DNA of 42,044 nt from a virus, in IMG/VR virus record IMGVR_UViG_3300033233_000077, positions 1 to 42,044 of that record; one strand, 5' to 3'. The notes under the pieces are model-generated. The model saw nothing but the letters and a program-made list of their open reading frames with translations, ran no database searches and was not told where the DNA came from. The position numbers and the translations under genes were made by a program. Numbering within the stretch: position 1 is the first letter of the stretch; every line of letters begins with the position of its first letter. Below are positions 6,886 through 15,375 of this stretch, piece by piece.

Positions 6886-9402
6886 ATGAGCATAGTCTGC
6901 GATACCGGCTTTATCAACATTGTCGATCCGTTCTTGAACCCGGATAGCACCGTGTGGACCGGCTCGATTACCTACACGCTGCAGTACGCCACGACGGTTG
7001 CTGGTGCAACGCTGGTTGAGGCGCGGCAGGTTATCAACGTCTCAGACGGGATTGATATCTGTCTGGCTCCTGGGCTGTACACGGTTGTCTACAACCAGAG
7101 CGGCCAGCGGTTGCCGGTTACTTCGCAGTGGACGGTTCCACCGACCGGCGGGCCGTACACTATCGCGGATCTTGAAGGCGTTGGACCTGTGACTGGTTCG
7201 TTGACGGTGACCGGACCGTTTATTGCAATGTCCACGGTAACGATGACGTCGCTGATAAATGCAGCGGCGCGGCCTTACGTTGCCACGGACTCAGTAGGAT
7301 TGTTGAGCACCGGAAACCTTGCGTTGGTAGCGATATCTGGCTCAGCGTCAGACCTTGCCTCTGGTACGGTAGCAGCAGCACGGGGCGGCGCAGGAACGAT
7401 TAGTGGCATTTTAAAGGCAAACGGTGCAGGCGTCGTTTCGGCGGCGGTAGCGGGCACGGATTACGCAGTAGCGACGAACGGCACAAACGCACAATTCCTG
7501 ACAAGCAATGGCGCTGGAGGTTTTGGCACGGCTGTCAGCTCAACCGGTACGGGTTCAGTTGTGTTGGCAACGTCACCGACGCTAACAACTCCTGATCTTG
7601 GAACGCCGTCTGTATTGGTTTTAACTAACGCTACCGGACTACCGGCTGCAGCGATGCCAGGCCTGACAGGTGACGTGACAAGCTCGGCCGGTAGCGTAGC
7701 AACAACGGTGGTGAAGATTAACGGCACGACGCTTGCCACGCTTGCCACCGGTATCCTGAAAAACACGACGACGACCGGCGTTCCTTCCATCGCGGTAGCA
7801 GGTACAGATTACGCAGTAGCGACGAACGGGACAATCGGGCAGGCTCTCACCAGCAATGGCGCTGGCGGTTTTGGAACAGCGGTGACGCTTGCCACCGTGG
7901 CAACATCGGGTAGCGCGTCTGACCTCACAGCGGGAACATTGGCAGCGGCACGGGGCGGCGCTGGAACGCTGACTGGCATTCTGAAAGCAAACGGTGCTGG
8001 CGTTGTTTCAGCGGCAACAGCCGGTACTGATTACGCGGTAGCCACCAACGGGACAATTGGCCAAGCCTTAACTAGCAACGGAACTGGCGGATTTAGTACT
8101 GCGCTTACTCTTGCAACGGTGGCAACATCGGGTTCAGCTTCGGACTTGGGATCTGGAACGCTGCCAGCAGCTCGGCTGCCAGCTTTGACTGGTGATGCAA
8201 CAAGCTCCGTGGGATCGGCGGCAACTACAGTGGTGAAGATCAACGGCACCGCGTTGTCTGGGCTTGCAACGGGCTTGCTCAAAAACACAACGGCGACTGG
8301 CGTGCCATCAATTGCCGTGGCCGGAACAGACTATGCGGTAGCTACAAACGGAACGCTTGGCCAGGCTCTGACGAGCAACGGTACCGGCGGATTCTCGACG
8401 GCTCTTACCTTGGCCACGGTAGCAACATCTGGTAGCGCGTCTGATCTCACAGCCGGAACATTGGCAGCGGCACAAATGCCAGCATTGACCGGAGACGTTA
8501 CCACCACGGTTGGCACCGTAGCAACGACCGTCAGCAAAATCAACGGCACCACGCTTTCTGGGTTGGCGACGGGACTGCTGAAAAACACGACGGCAACCGG
8601 CGTCCCGTCCATTGCCGTAGCTGGTACCGACCTGATCGGCGGCGTGGGCAACCTGACCACGGTTGGCTCGGTGCCGTATGTCTCGGCCTCTGGGATTCTG
8701 AATCAAGATCCTGCGGATTTTTTCTGGGATGCCACAAACAACAGGCTGGGCATCGGTAGTAACGCGCCTATCACTACGTTGCACGGACAAGGGTTAGCAA
8801 ACACAGCATTTACAAATAACCCGGGAACCTTATATCTGCATGCAACAGACGCATTTGCAACAGGTATGGGAGCAGGCATATGGTTTTCTGGAAGATATAC
8901 TACCAGTACTGCGGTTAACGTGTATGGCTATATCGGAGGCCTAAAAGAAAACGCGACCGATGGAAACCAGGCTGGCAAGCTAGTGTTTGGCACGAGGCAA
9001 AACGGAACGGGCGGAGCCGACATGACGCGCATGACGATTCTGTCTAGCGGCAACGTGGGTATCGGGACGACAACGCCGGGCCAAGCGTTAGACGTGTTAG
9101 GCAGTGCCCGAATTTACAGCTCTACTGCAGATGCTGCCATTTTGATAGGCAGCGATCAGGTAGACGCCAACAGTGGTAAGATTTCATACAATCGAGGTAC
9201 TGCCAATCTGGACATTACACCACGGTCTACGTATGCCACGAATCTGGCGGGTAAGTTAAAGTTCAGTATCACGAACTCAACCGGAGCGGGTTCAGCCCTT
9301 CTTGGTGCTAATTGTCCAGCGGTAACAGTCATAAATCCATACACATGGATTACAGTTACTACGTCAGACGGCTCAATCGGTTATATGCCCATCTGGAAAT
9401 AA
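6886..9402 (+). CDS. Repeat-rich tail fibre protein
   Basis: An 838-aa Ala/Gly/Thr/Ser-rich protein with few charges, typical of a trimeric fibre. Residues 1-100 form a distinct head domain. Residues about 146-590 carry repeated beta modules with recurring phrases SGSASDL-GT-AAAR, GTDYAVATNGT, QALTSNG-GGF and LTGDVTS-VG-ATTV-KINGT. The C-terminal part has two copies of a N-RLGIG/NVGIGTTTP-LDV motif (near residues 619 and 723) that is common before fibre tips, and it ends GYMPIWK. No peptidase S74 chaperone is evident. It probably binds the host surface. AAAGGG lies 5 nt before the start. It sits, unusually, between the capsid and connector genes and not after the tail hub, so a head fibre is an alternative. 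Confidence 0.75.
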   Translation: MSIVCDTGFINIVDPFLNPDSTVWTGSITYTLQYATTVAGATLVEARQVINVSDGIDICLAPGLYTVVYNQSGQRLPVTSQWTVPPTGGPYTIADLEGVGPVTGSLTVTGPFIAMSTVTMTSLINAAARPYVATDSVGLLSTGNLALVAISGSASDLASGTVAAARGGAGTISGILKANGAGVVSAAVAGTDYAVATNGTNAQFLTSNGAGGFGTAVSSTGTGSVVLATSPTLTTPDLGTPSVLVLTNATGLPAAAMPGLTGDVTSSAGSVATTVVKINGTTLATLATGILKNTTTTGVPSIAVAGTDYAVATNGTIGQALTSNGAGGFGTAVTLATVATSGSASDLTAGTLAAARGGAGTLTGILKANGAGVVSAATAGTDYAVATNGTIGQALTSNGTGGFSTALTLATVATSGSASDLGSGTLPAARLPALTGDATSSVGSAATTVVKINGTALSGLATGLLKNTTATGVPSIAVAGTDYAVATNGTLGQALTSNGTGGFSTALTLATVATSGSASDLTAGTLAAAQMPALTGDVTTTVGTVATTVSKINGTTLSGLATGLLKNTTATGVPSIAVAGTDLIGGVGNLTTVGSVPYVSASGILNQDPADFFWDATNNRLGIGSNAPITTLHGQGLANTAFTNNPGTLYLHATDAFATGMGAGIWFSGRYTTSTAVNVYGYIGGLKENATDGNQAGKLVFGTRQNGTGGADMTRMTILSSGNVGIGTTTPGQALDVLGSARIYSSTADAAILIGSDQVDANSGKISYNRGTANLDITPRSTYATNLAGKLKFSITNSTGAGSALLGANCPAVTVINPYTWITVTTSDGSIGYMPIWK
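7320..8660 (+). repeat. Imperfect repeats in the fibre gene
   Basis: Units beginning near 7321, 7888, 8107 and 8404 encode variants of the same beta module, with internal sub-repeats. The copies differ mostly at silent positions. Such an array can change copy number by recombination and thereby alter fibre length. Confidence 0.7.
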
Positions 9403-9414
9403 GACACAAACGCT

Positions 9415-9681
9415 ATGAAAATTATTATCGAAGTTGACAATACAATTATAGAAGCCACCGTATCTGATGACGCCGTTGCTGCAATGGAAAGTTTTATTGC
9501 GGAAGAGCAAAACAATGACGGCACGCCAAAATATGGTGCAATCCATGAACTGCTGATCAGTCATTTCCGCGATTCATTGGCAATTCCGTTGGTGAAACGT
9601 TACTCGGCTGATGTCGCGTTGGCGCAGGCAGCGGCGGAAGCAGCAGCAGCCGGTAGCGTTGTGATTAAAGTGACAAAATAG
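9415..9681 (+). CDS. Small protein between fibre and connector genes
   Basis: An 88-aa protein I do not recognise. It starts with a beta strand (MKIIIEVDNTIIEATV), then has an acidic helical section and an Ala-rich helix near residues 68-80. It lies 12 nt after the fibre gene and 2 nt before the connector gene, so it belongs to this transcript. No Shine-Dalgarno sequence is obvious. A structural or assembly role is possible from position only. Confidence 0.55.
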   Translation: MKIIIEVDNTIIEATVSDDAVAAMESFIAEEQNNDGTPKYGAIHELLISHFRDSLAIPLVKRYSADVALAQAAAEAAAAGSVVIKVTK

Positions 9682-9683
9682 CT

Positions 9684-10130
9684 ATGGCTTTCACCTACGA
9701 CTTCGACACCGAACCCGCTATCAGTTACGTGAGACTGTTGATCTCCGACACCGACAGCCAGAACTTTGTGTTTGCGGATGCTGAAGTCAGTGCGGCGTTT
9801 ACGATTCAGGGCGGAACGTTCCAAAGCGCTCAGTTTTACTCGCCACCCTCGGGCGCAAACGTGCCAGCATTCGCAGTGTCATACCTCCGCGTCGCGGCTT
9901 TGCTGCTCGATGCGATGGCAGCGAACTCGTCGAAGCTGGCCATGTTTACCCGTATTCTTGACGTCGAAATGAAACCCGCGGAAGGCGCAAAGATGCTGCG
10001 CGAACAGGCGGCTCAGTACCGAACCACCGACGACGAATCCGGGGCGTTCATGATCATCGAGCAATGCTCGACCTCGTTTGCGTATCGGCAGCGCTGGTGG
10101 AACCAAGCGCAGAGGCAGGCTTACCTGTAA
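9684..10130 (+). CDS. Head-tail connector (gp6-like adaptor)
   Basis: A 148-aa protein resembling the gp6/gp15-type adaptor that binds under the portal and lengthens the DNA channel. The N-terminal pattern AISYVRLLISDTD...FVFADAEV is characteristic: helix, Asp-rich turn, then a 'D-EV' helix. A hydrophobic AVSYLRVAALLLDAMAAN helix follows, common in this family. The gene is first in a tight series (adaptor, stopper, terminator, tube). Its stop overlaps the next start as TAATG. Confidence 0.8.
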   Translation: MAFTYDFDTEPAISYVRLLISDTDSQNFVFADAEVSAAFTIQGGTFQSAQFYSPPSGANVPAFAVSYLRVAALLLDAMAANSSKLAMFTRILDVEMKPAEGAKMLREQAAQYRTTDDESGAFMIIEQCSTSFAYRQRWWNQAQRQAYL

Positions 10131-10537
10131 TGCAGCAAGGCTTCAGTTACGCGTTATCTGCAATCATGCCTCTGGCGGTTCAGACGGGCTTGTTTATCTC
10201 GCTCGCGACCTTCTACGCGCCAGTCCAGACGCAGGGCGTAACGGGCAACTTTATCGGCACGTTTGCGGCGGTGTCCGGCATGGTTAACATTCCCTGTATG
10301 GATGCTCCTGATGGGTTCAGTGCGACGGAGCGGAAGTCTGTACCGGATGTGCTGGCGGAACGGTTTCGGCATGTGCTGCTGACCGGCTGGTATCCACTGG
10401 CAAGTAACGCGGCGGCCGGGCTGGGCTGGCAGGTAGACGTTGACGGCACGCGCTACGACCTGCTGGGCGCGGAATCTGACAGCCAACATACAATGACGCG
10501 CCTGAAGCTACAGCGGGTGACGGTGGCCACTCCATGA
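10130..10537 (+). CDS. Head closure (stopper) protein
   Basis: A 135-aa protein in the place of the head-closure or stopper protein that follows the adaptor. The ATG at 10130 overlaps the adaptor stop (TAATG), which is preferred to the upstream start at 10064. The sequence is beta-rich with FYAPVQTQGVTGNFIGTF, close in pattern to head-tail joining proteins of the SPP1 gp16 type, followed by AERFRHVLLTGWY and a C-terminal strand pattern. Its stop overlaps the next start as ATGA. Assignment is by order and general pattern. Confidence 0.65.
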   Translation: MQQGFSYALSAIMPLAVQTGLFISLATFYAPVQTQGVTGNFIGTFAAVSGMVNIPCMDAPDGFSATERKSVPDVLAERFRHVLLTGWYPLASNAAAGLGWQVDVDGTRYDLLGAESDSQHTMTRLKLQRVTVATP

Positions 10538-10956
10538 GCAGCCTGAAAGCAAGACTGTACAGTGCAGCCAGCGTTGACGCGGGGCTGGTGGCGTTGCTCG
10601 GTTCGTCACCGTTTCGCTGGTTTGATCAGCGGCTACCTCAGGGCCGGGACTTTCCAGCCGTGGTGGTGGAGATGGTGGGAAACCCGGGCGATTACGTAGG
10701 CTCGGGCAAAATGCCGACGGGCTGGACGCGGTGCCAGTTCCGGATTTACGGCAGCGGTAACGACTCGGAAAACGCAGAGCTCGTGGTTTTGGCGCTCACG
10801 GCATTCCTTAACACTTTCGACGGGCCCGGTATTCCAGGCCTTGCAACGTATCCAAATCTGATAGCGAACGATATCGACATGGGAATCGCTCAGACAGACC
10901 CTCTCACGTTTATGCGCCTGGTAGACGTGAGGTTGTACGTAAATCAGGACGCATAG
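10534..10956 (+). CDS. Tail terminator (DUF3168-like)
   Basis: A 140-aa protein resembling the DUF3168/gp17 tail terminator, a ring that caps the tail tube and joins it to the head. Family-like signs are an N-terminal LYSAASVDAGLVALLG helix, then RLPQGRDFPAVVVEMVG, and a TRCQFRIYG strand followed by a helix with ALTAFL. It is coupled to the stopper gene (ATGA) and followed by the tail tube gene, which is the canonical order. Confidence 0.8.
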   Translation: MSSLKARLYSAASVDAGLVALLGSSPFRWFDQRLPQGRDFPAVVVEMVGNPGDYVGSGKMPTGWTRCQFRIYGSGNDSENAELVVLALTAFLNTFDGPGIPGLATYPNLIANDIDMGIAQTDPLTFMRLVDVRLYVNQDA

Positions 10957-10969
10957 GAGATTAAACGAC

Positions 10970-11440
10970 ATGCCTGCACCAGCATCACAGACATCCGGCG
11001 TCGGAGCCGGTCTTTCATTTACAGGATTTCAGCTTCAAGCCGGAAACGGTTCAAGTCCTGAAACCTTCACGACGATCTGCAACGTGTCCGATTTCACGAT
11101 GCCGCTGAAGGCCGAAACCGCTGACGTTACCAACGCGGGCGACCTTTGGCGGAGACGCATCAGCACGCTGCTCGACATGGGAACAATCAAATTTAAGATC
11201 TTCTACATGCCGAAGGAAGCGACACACCAGAACTCAACATCCGGCGTGATTCGCGGTCTGCGGCTGCTGATGATCAATCAAACGCTGGTTAACTTTAAGG
11301 CCATTTATCCCGATCAGGCCGTAGCCAGCACGGATTACTTCGCGGCCTACGTGACCGGGTTCAACGAAACCGGCAAGGTCGGCGACGTGTTCACGGCCGA
11401 TATCGAACTGTCAAATAATGGAGCCCCCACGCTTCAGTAA
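10970..11440 (+). CDS. Major tail tube protein
   Basis: A 156-aa protein with the features of siphovirus tail tube proteins: a Gly/Ser-rich start, the ETFTTICNVSDFTMP segment, AETADVTNAGD, and a beta-rich core ending FNETGKVGDVFTADIELSNN. It polymerises into the tail tube around the tape measure. AGGAG lies 12 nt upstream. It is the last forward gene before an inverted HNH endonuclease that separates it from the tail chaperones. Confidence 0.85.
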   Translation: MPAPASQTSGVGAGLSFTGFQLQAGNGSSPETFTTICNVSDFTMPLKAETADVTNAGDLWRRRISTLLDMGTIKFKIFYMPKEATHQNSTSGVIRGLRLLMINQTLVNFKAIYPDQAVASTDYFAAYVTGFNETGKVGDVFTADIELSNNGAPTLQ

Positions 11441-11444
11441 CGCG

Positions 11445-11930
11445 CTATCGCTTTGAGGTTTTGTACCATTGCCTTCTACGTTCACGGCTGCACTCTCGAC
11501 ACATGCGACTCACGCTCTTCCCGTCCAGTCTGGATATGAGGAGCGTGTTTGTCGTGTCGTACGGATGGCCTTGCGGACAATGGGTTTTACTGGCCTGGAA
11601 ATCACCAGATGCACCTCTGGCGACATTCTCAAGCCTAATGACTGGTTCCAGGTGCATGGGGTTAACGCACAGGCGCACGCGGCATACATGATCGAGTTGA
11701 AGGCCGGGTTGTATCTTGCCTCGAAACATCTCGTACGATGCGCGATGGGCGTAAACGGTTTGCATGATGCCATCCGTCAGTTGGCCGAACTTGCCGTAGT
11801 TATATTCGGGATGCTGGCGGTTGCCGTTCGTGCTTCCCATCCAGATCCAACAGCCGGACCACGGCACCATTTCAACGTGACTCAAAAACCTGTCTGTAAC
11901 CGACTTGAACGTAAACTGATTGTTAGCCAT
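11445..11930 (-). CDS. HNH homing-type endonuclease
   Basis: A 161-aa protein of the phage HNH endonuclease type. It has a GCWIWMGSTN...YGKFG segment, YAHRASYEMFRGKI, and the HNH core LQLDHVCRVRLCVNPMHLEPV around residues 77-97 with the catalytic His in LDHVC. A second zinc cluster, CPQGHPY...CRECSRERRRQW, sits at the C-terminus. It lies opposite to the tail genes, with an excellent Shine-Dalgarno sequence, AAGGAG, 5 nt before its ATG. It is very likely a mobile endonuclease gene inserted between the tube and chaperone genes; it could cut phages lacking the insertion. Confidence 0.9.
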   Translation of the reverse strand: MANNQFTFKSVTDRFLSHVEMVPWSGCWIWMGSTNGNRQHPEYNYGKFGQLTDGIMQTVYAHRASYEMFRGKIQPGLQLDHVCRVRLCVNPMHLEPVIRLENVARGASGDFQASKTHCPQGHPYDTTNTLLISRLDGKSVSRMCRECSRERRRQWYKTSKR

Positions 11931-12020
11931 GTGATCTCCTTCGGATCGCGGTGGTTAGGGGTGTCAGATGCGTCAACATCGAATCACCCCGCTCTCTTAT
12001 TTTAGCAAAAGAAAGGCTTT

Positions 12021-12374
12021 ATGACACTGCAAACCGTACAACCGATCAAATGGCCGTCAGTCACGTTGGCTGGCGGCCAGATGCTTACGTTCCGGCTTTC
12101 CTATGCTGCGCATTTCCAACTGGCGCAATGGGGCAAGAACGTGGCCACAGCGTCAGTGCTGGAACTCGCAGCGGCGGCGGCGGGCAACTTCGACCCGATT
12201 ACCGGCAAGTGGCGCTCCGAAGGGTTCCAGCGTGCTGTGGATTTCGCAGACATTATGGAGCCCGCAGACGAACCGCTCGTGACTGAAGCGCTTATCGAAG
12301 CGGTAAAAAAAGCAGTGCCGGACGCGGAAATCTCAGTGCAAGCGATTCCGGCGGAAGCGACCGCGCTGGCCTAA
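12021..12374 (+). CDS. Tail assembly chaperone G
   Basis: A 117-aa protein in the position of gpG, which binds and solubilises the tape measure during tail assembly. It is read in frame 0 up to the stop at 12374. Near its end lies GTA AAA AAA GCA, an A7 slippery site (12305-12311). A -1 slip there moves ribosomes into the overlapping frame that encodes the T domain. The sequence (PIKWPSVTLAGGQMLTFRLSYAAHF at its start) is predicted helical after a short beta part. AAAGG lies 5 nt before the ATG. Confidence 0.75.
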   Translation: MTLQTVQPIKWPSVTLAGGQMLTFRLSYAAHFQLAQWGKNVATASVLELAAAAAGNFDPITGKWRSEGFQRAVDFADIMEPADEPLVTEALIEAVKKAVPDAEISVQAIPAEATALA

Positions 12375-12739
12375 GCGAAGAAGACTGGCTGGGAGTGTGG
12401 GCGTTTGGGATCTCCCGAGACGGTTTAGGTTTGACAGAGGCAACTTTGTGGAGCCTGACCCCTCGGGAGTTTTCCGCGTTACGGCAGGTATGGCTGGATG
12501 GCATCGAGCGACAGAACTACTTGCACGCTTCGATTCAGGCGACCTTGTACAACGCGCACTTTGACAGCGACGGCACACCCTGGACGCCGGAAGACCTGCT
12601 CGGCAAGGGCGACCGGGCCGAACGCAAGTCAAAGGCTCTGGCGGATAAATGGATGGCTCTCAGGCCAGATAAGCAAATCAGCGGCGAAGTTGACGACCTG
12701 CCCGACTGGGCGACTCGAAAAAATGCGGTGGTGAACTAA
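12021..12739 (+). CDS. Tail assembly chaperone G-T frameshift product
   Basis: The product of 12021-12311 joined after a -1 slip to 12311-12739: 97 plus 142 residues, about 239 aa. In the -1 frame no stop occurs from the slip to 12739. The added part contains SEEDWLGVWAFGISRDGLGL and LTPREFSALRQVWLDG, the W/F-rich pattern of phage tail chaperone T domains. A GTG at 12395 could be read as an independent start, but the conserved domain begins before it, so fusion is the better model. The stop abuts the tape measure start at 12740. T domains recruit tube subunits to the chaperone-bound tape measure. Confidence 0.8.
12305..12311 (+). promoter_or_regulatory. -1 ribosomal slippery site A7
   Basis: Seven A residues, read in frame 0 as (GT)A AAA AAA. 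Both tRNAs can re-pair after a -1 slip. The resulting frame is the one used by the T domain, as in lambda-type G/G-T genes. Confidence 0.82.
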
Positions 12740-15277
12740 ATGGATCTCGGAAGCGTTCGCGTAAAAATTGAAGGCGACCCGACTAAACTTCAGGCGGATC
12801 TGAAAGCAGCGGAAGCGGCGGCGGCAAACGCTGGCGGCAAAATTGCGGAGGCGTTTAATCGATCTGCTGGCAGCATGAACAATACGACTGCAACGATTAA
12901 ACAGGTTGCATCTGGTATTACTCAAACCGGCGAAGCTGCTGAAAAAGCAGGGCAAAAAATGCAAACGTTCGTCGGCGCAATTCCTGGTCTTGGCGTTGCG
13001 GCGGAACGGTTTATTGGGCTTATCCCTGGACTTGGTCAAGTCTTGGTAAACTTGTTTCCGGTTCTCGGAGCCATTGCGTTTGCTACAGCTATTGTCCGGA
13101 TCACCGGTAACATCACTGAATTATTCGAGGGCGCTGGCAAGGGCGGTGCCGTTATACATGCGGCGTTTGCGGATCTCATTCAAGCCGGTCGCCAGACGAA
13201 CGATGAACTGCAGCTCTCCAATGACAAACTGGCGAATGAGATTGCGAAGATTGAACACAAGCCTCAGAACGGGCTAAAAGAAGCTCTGGACGAAGCTCGG
13301 GTGGCGGCTGACAAGCTCCAGCAGTCTCTCGCGAAAGATCTGAAAACAATTCAGGATATCTTTACAGCTAACAAGGTCGGGATTGCACGGCAGATCATCG
13401 GAGAGGCCGGAACCAAAGACATTGAAGAACGCCTTCGGGCGTTTCAGGTTCGCATCGCGGCGCTCACCGAAAAGGGCAACCAGGGCATTCAGGCTGCAAC
13501 GAACGTGCCGGAAGTTGGCGGCGTGTCCCTGTTCGCCGCTGAGACGTCCCAAGCGCTCAAACGTGCGGCTCAGACAAAGCTAAATACCGAACTCACCAAA
13601 GAGTACACGGCAGAGGTTGCAAGACTTCAGAACCTGCTGAAATCGGCGGTTGCGGCTCCCGGCGGGTATGCGGTCGACAAGTCGGCGCGGATCGCTTTGC
13701 TGGAAGGTGAGATTGCGTCTCTACAAGAGCAAGCCAAAGGTATCGGTCTCGGTTCTGTCAACGCAAACCTGAAGGGCGACAAAGAGGCCGCGCAGATAGC
13801 TGACGCAGCTCAAAAAAAAGCGACCGAGGATGCCAAACGCCATACGCAGGAGATGGGCCAGGCTGATCAACTGGCGCTGGCGGAACTGAAGTCTAACCAC
13901 CAGGTAACCATCGGAGAAGAACTTAAGTTTTGGCAGCAACGTCTGGCGGTCGAGTCCGACAATACCGAACGGTACCGCGACATCACAATGAAGCTCGGGA
14001 CGCTCAACCAAGAGCGAAATAGACTCATCGAGTCCATCGCGAAACGTGGAGCGTCAGTGATGGATGCTGAGGCAAAGAAAGCTCAACAGCATCTGGCGAA
14101 GTTTACAGAACTGGCTCTGGAATCTGAGGCGCTGGGAAACCGCATCGCAGCGGACATGATCAAGGCGCGGGAACGTGCGCAAGAAAATCAAACGATGCGC
14201 ACCGCAGCCGGGGCCGAAGGCGCGGCGGAAAGTCGAAAACTTCAGAATGAACGTGCTTACGGTCTAGCAGTAGTTCACACGCTTCAGCAACAGGTTCAGC
14301 ATATGCGGGAACTTGCTCAGTTTGATCGCGAAAAAGGTAACGCGAGGATTGCAGAACTCGAATCGCTTCAGAAGATCGCAGAAGCCGCTGGCGACGAAAC
14401 GAAGGCAGCACAGTACTCGCTTCAGTTAGAGCGCGAACGTGTCGGGGTCACAAACGAACAGTATGCAGCGGAGTCGCGCATTCTGGAGTTAAAGCAAAAA
14501 GAATCTCCGATGGGGATTCTAAAAACTGGATTGGCTGGAGTAGCTGGATCAGACAAAACAATCGGGCAAAAATTAAGCGTTACCGGCGTACAACTGGCGG
14601 ACAACATGGTAAACGGGCTGGCTTCCACTTTGGCAAGAGCTGCGGTCGAAGGTGGAAAGCTCGGCCACATGCTGCGGGACGTTGGCAAGCAACTTGCCAT
14701 GACTGCGGCGACCAGCGTTCTCAAGATCGGACTCCAGGCTGCATTGCAGGGCATCCTGAAACTGATTCCGGCGTTTGCGGGAGTAGCAACGGCTCAGATC
14801 GGAGCGGCAGCAACTTCGCACGCGGCTACATCTGCTCTCAACGTTGCGTCAGTCATGAGCTACGCAGCGGTTGGAGCAGCAGCGGCAGCGGCAGCGACAG
14901 CAGCAATTCCTATTATTGGACCGGCACTGGCACCTGGAGTCGCAGCGGCCATTTATGGTCAGATATCTTCGTTCGCTCCGTTGGCTGCATTTGCGGACGG
15001 CGGCAGACCGGAACCGGGAAAAATGGCGATTGTTGGCGAACGCGGGCCGGAATTGTTTATACCGGATCAGGCCGGGCGCATCGTACCCAATCACATGCTC
15101 AACGGCGGGGCCGGGCTCAGTTTCCCGTCAGCATCTTCCACCAGCGGCGGTATTACCATTGGCAGCATCACGGCGAACGGCGTCAACAACCCGCGTGAGT
15201 TTGTGCGGGAAGTGGCGCGGCAACTCCCGGCGTATCTCAAGAGCACGAATCCAAAGTATTCCCCAGCTTCCCGGTAA
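12740..15277 (+). CDS. Tape measure protein
   Basis: An 845-aa protein that sets tail length and is threaded through the tube into the host envelope. The N-terminus (VRVKIEGDPTKLQADLKAAEA) is the usual tape-measure start. A hydrophobic segment covers residues ~78-120. Long Ala/Glu/Lys/Gln-rich coiled coil spans ~150-620. A second hydrophobic, Ala-rich region covers ~650-755, followed by GRPEPGKMAIVGERGPELFI, a signature seen near the end of many tape measures. At about 0.15 nm per residue the length implies a tail of roughly 125 nm. It starts directly after the G-T stop. No lytic or peptidase domain is visible. Confidence 0.93.
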   Translation: MDLGSVRVKIEGDPTKLQADLKAAEAAAANAGGKIAEAFNRSAGSMNNTTATIKQVASGITQTGEAAEKAGQKMQTFVGAIPGLGVAAERFIGLIPGLGQVLVNLFPVLGAIAFATAIVRITGNITELFEGAGKGGAVIHAAFADLIQAGRQTNDELQLSNDKLANEIAKIEHKPQNGLKEALDEARVAADKLQQSLAKDLKTIQDIFTANKVGIARQIIGEAGTKDIEERLRAFQVRIAALTEKGNQGIQAATNVPEVGGVSLFAAETSQALKRAAQTKLNTELTKEYTAEVARLQNLLKSAVAAPGGYAVDKSARIALLEGEIASLQEQAKGIGLGSVNANLKGDKEAAQIADAAQKKATEDAKRHTQEMGQADQLALAELKSNHQVTIGEELKFWQQRLAVESDNTERYRDITMKLGTLNQERNRLIESIAKRGASVMDAEAKKAQQHLAKFTELALESEALGNRIAADMIKARERAQENQTMRTAAGAEGAAESRKLQNERAYGLAVVHTLQQQVQHMRELAQFDREKGNARIAELESLQKIAEAAGDETKAAQYSLQLERERVGVTNEQYAAESRILELKQKESPMGILKTGLAGVAGSDKTIGQKLSVTGVQLADNMVNGLASTLARAAVEGGKLGHMLRDVGKQLAMTAATSVLKIGLQAALQGILKLIPAFAGVATAQIGAAATSHAATSALNVASVMSYAAVGAAAAAAATAAIPIIGPALAPGVAAAIYGQISSFAPLAAFADGGRPEPGKMAIVGERGPELFIPDQAGRIVPNHMLNGGAGLSFPSASSTSGGITIGSITANGVNNPREFVREVARQLPAYLKSTNPKYSPASR

Positions 15278-15285
15278 AATGTCAA

Positions 15286-15329
15286 GGCGGGGATACGGGG
15301 AAAATATGCGGGGGGATGCGGGGGGGGGG
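15286..15329 (+). repeat. G-tract cluster with G-quadruplex potential
   Basis: In the gap after the tape measure gene there are G runs of 4 (15289-15292), 4 (15297-15300), 6 (15310-15315) and 10 (15320-15329), with loops of 4, 9 and 4 nt. This fits a G-quadruplex on the plus strand. It lies upstream of the candidate leaderless start at 15376 and could block RNA polymerase or ribosomes, or vary in length. Confidence 0.6.
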
Positions 15330-15361
15330 ATGAAAAAATCATTCTGATTTATTCGGTACCG

Positions 15362-15367
15362 TAAAAT
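15362..15367 (+). promoter_or_regulatory. -10 element before the hub gene
   Basis: TAAAAT ends 8 nt before the ATG at 15376, so the transcript would be leaderless. No convincing -35 was found. The upstream G-tracts lie just beyond the -35 zone. Confidence 0.4.
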
Positions 15368-15375
15368 AAGGCGAA

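Noticed and set aside
7461-8790. Several minus-strand frames inside the fibre repeats
   Set aside because: They arise from the low-complexity, repetitive codons of the fibre gene; they are mutually similar only because of that.
11469-12005. A 178-aa forward frame over the HNH gene
   Set aside because: It has no motif or ribosome site and lies over the clear HNH gene on the other strand.
12395-12739. An independent gene starting at GTG 12395
   Set aside because: The conserved T-domain begins upstream in the same frame, there is no ribosome site, and an A7 slippery site explains translation.
15330-15347. A five-codon frame (ATG to TGA) after the G10 tract as a leader peptide
   Set aside because: It is too short and without support; it could occur by chance.
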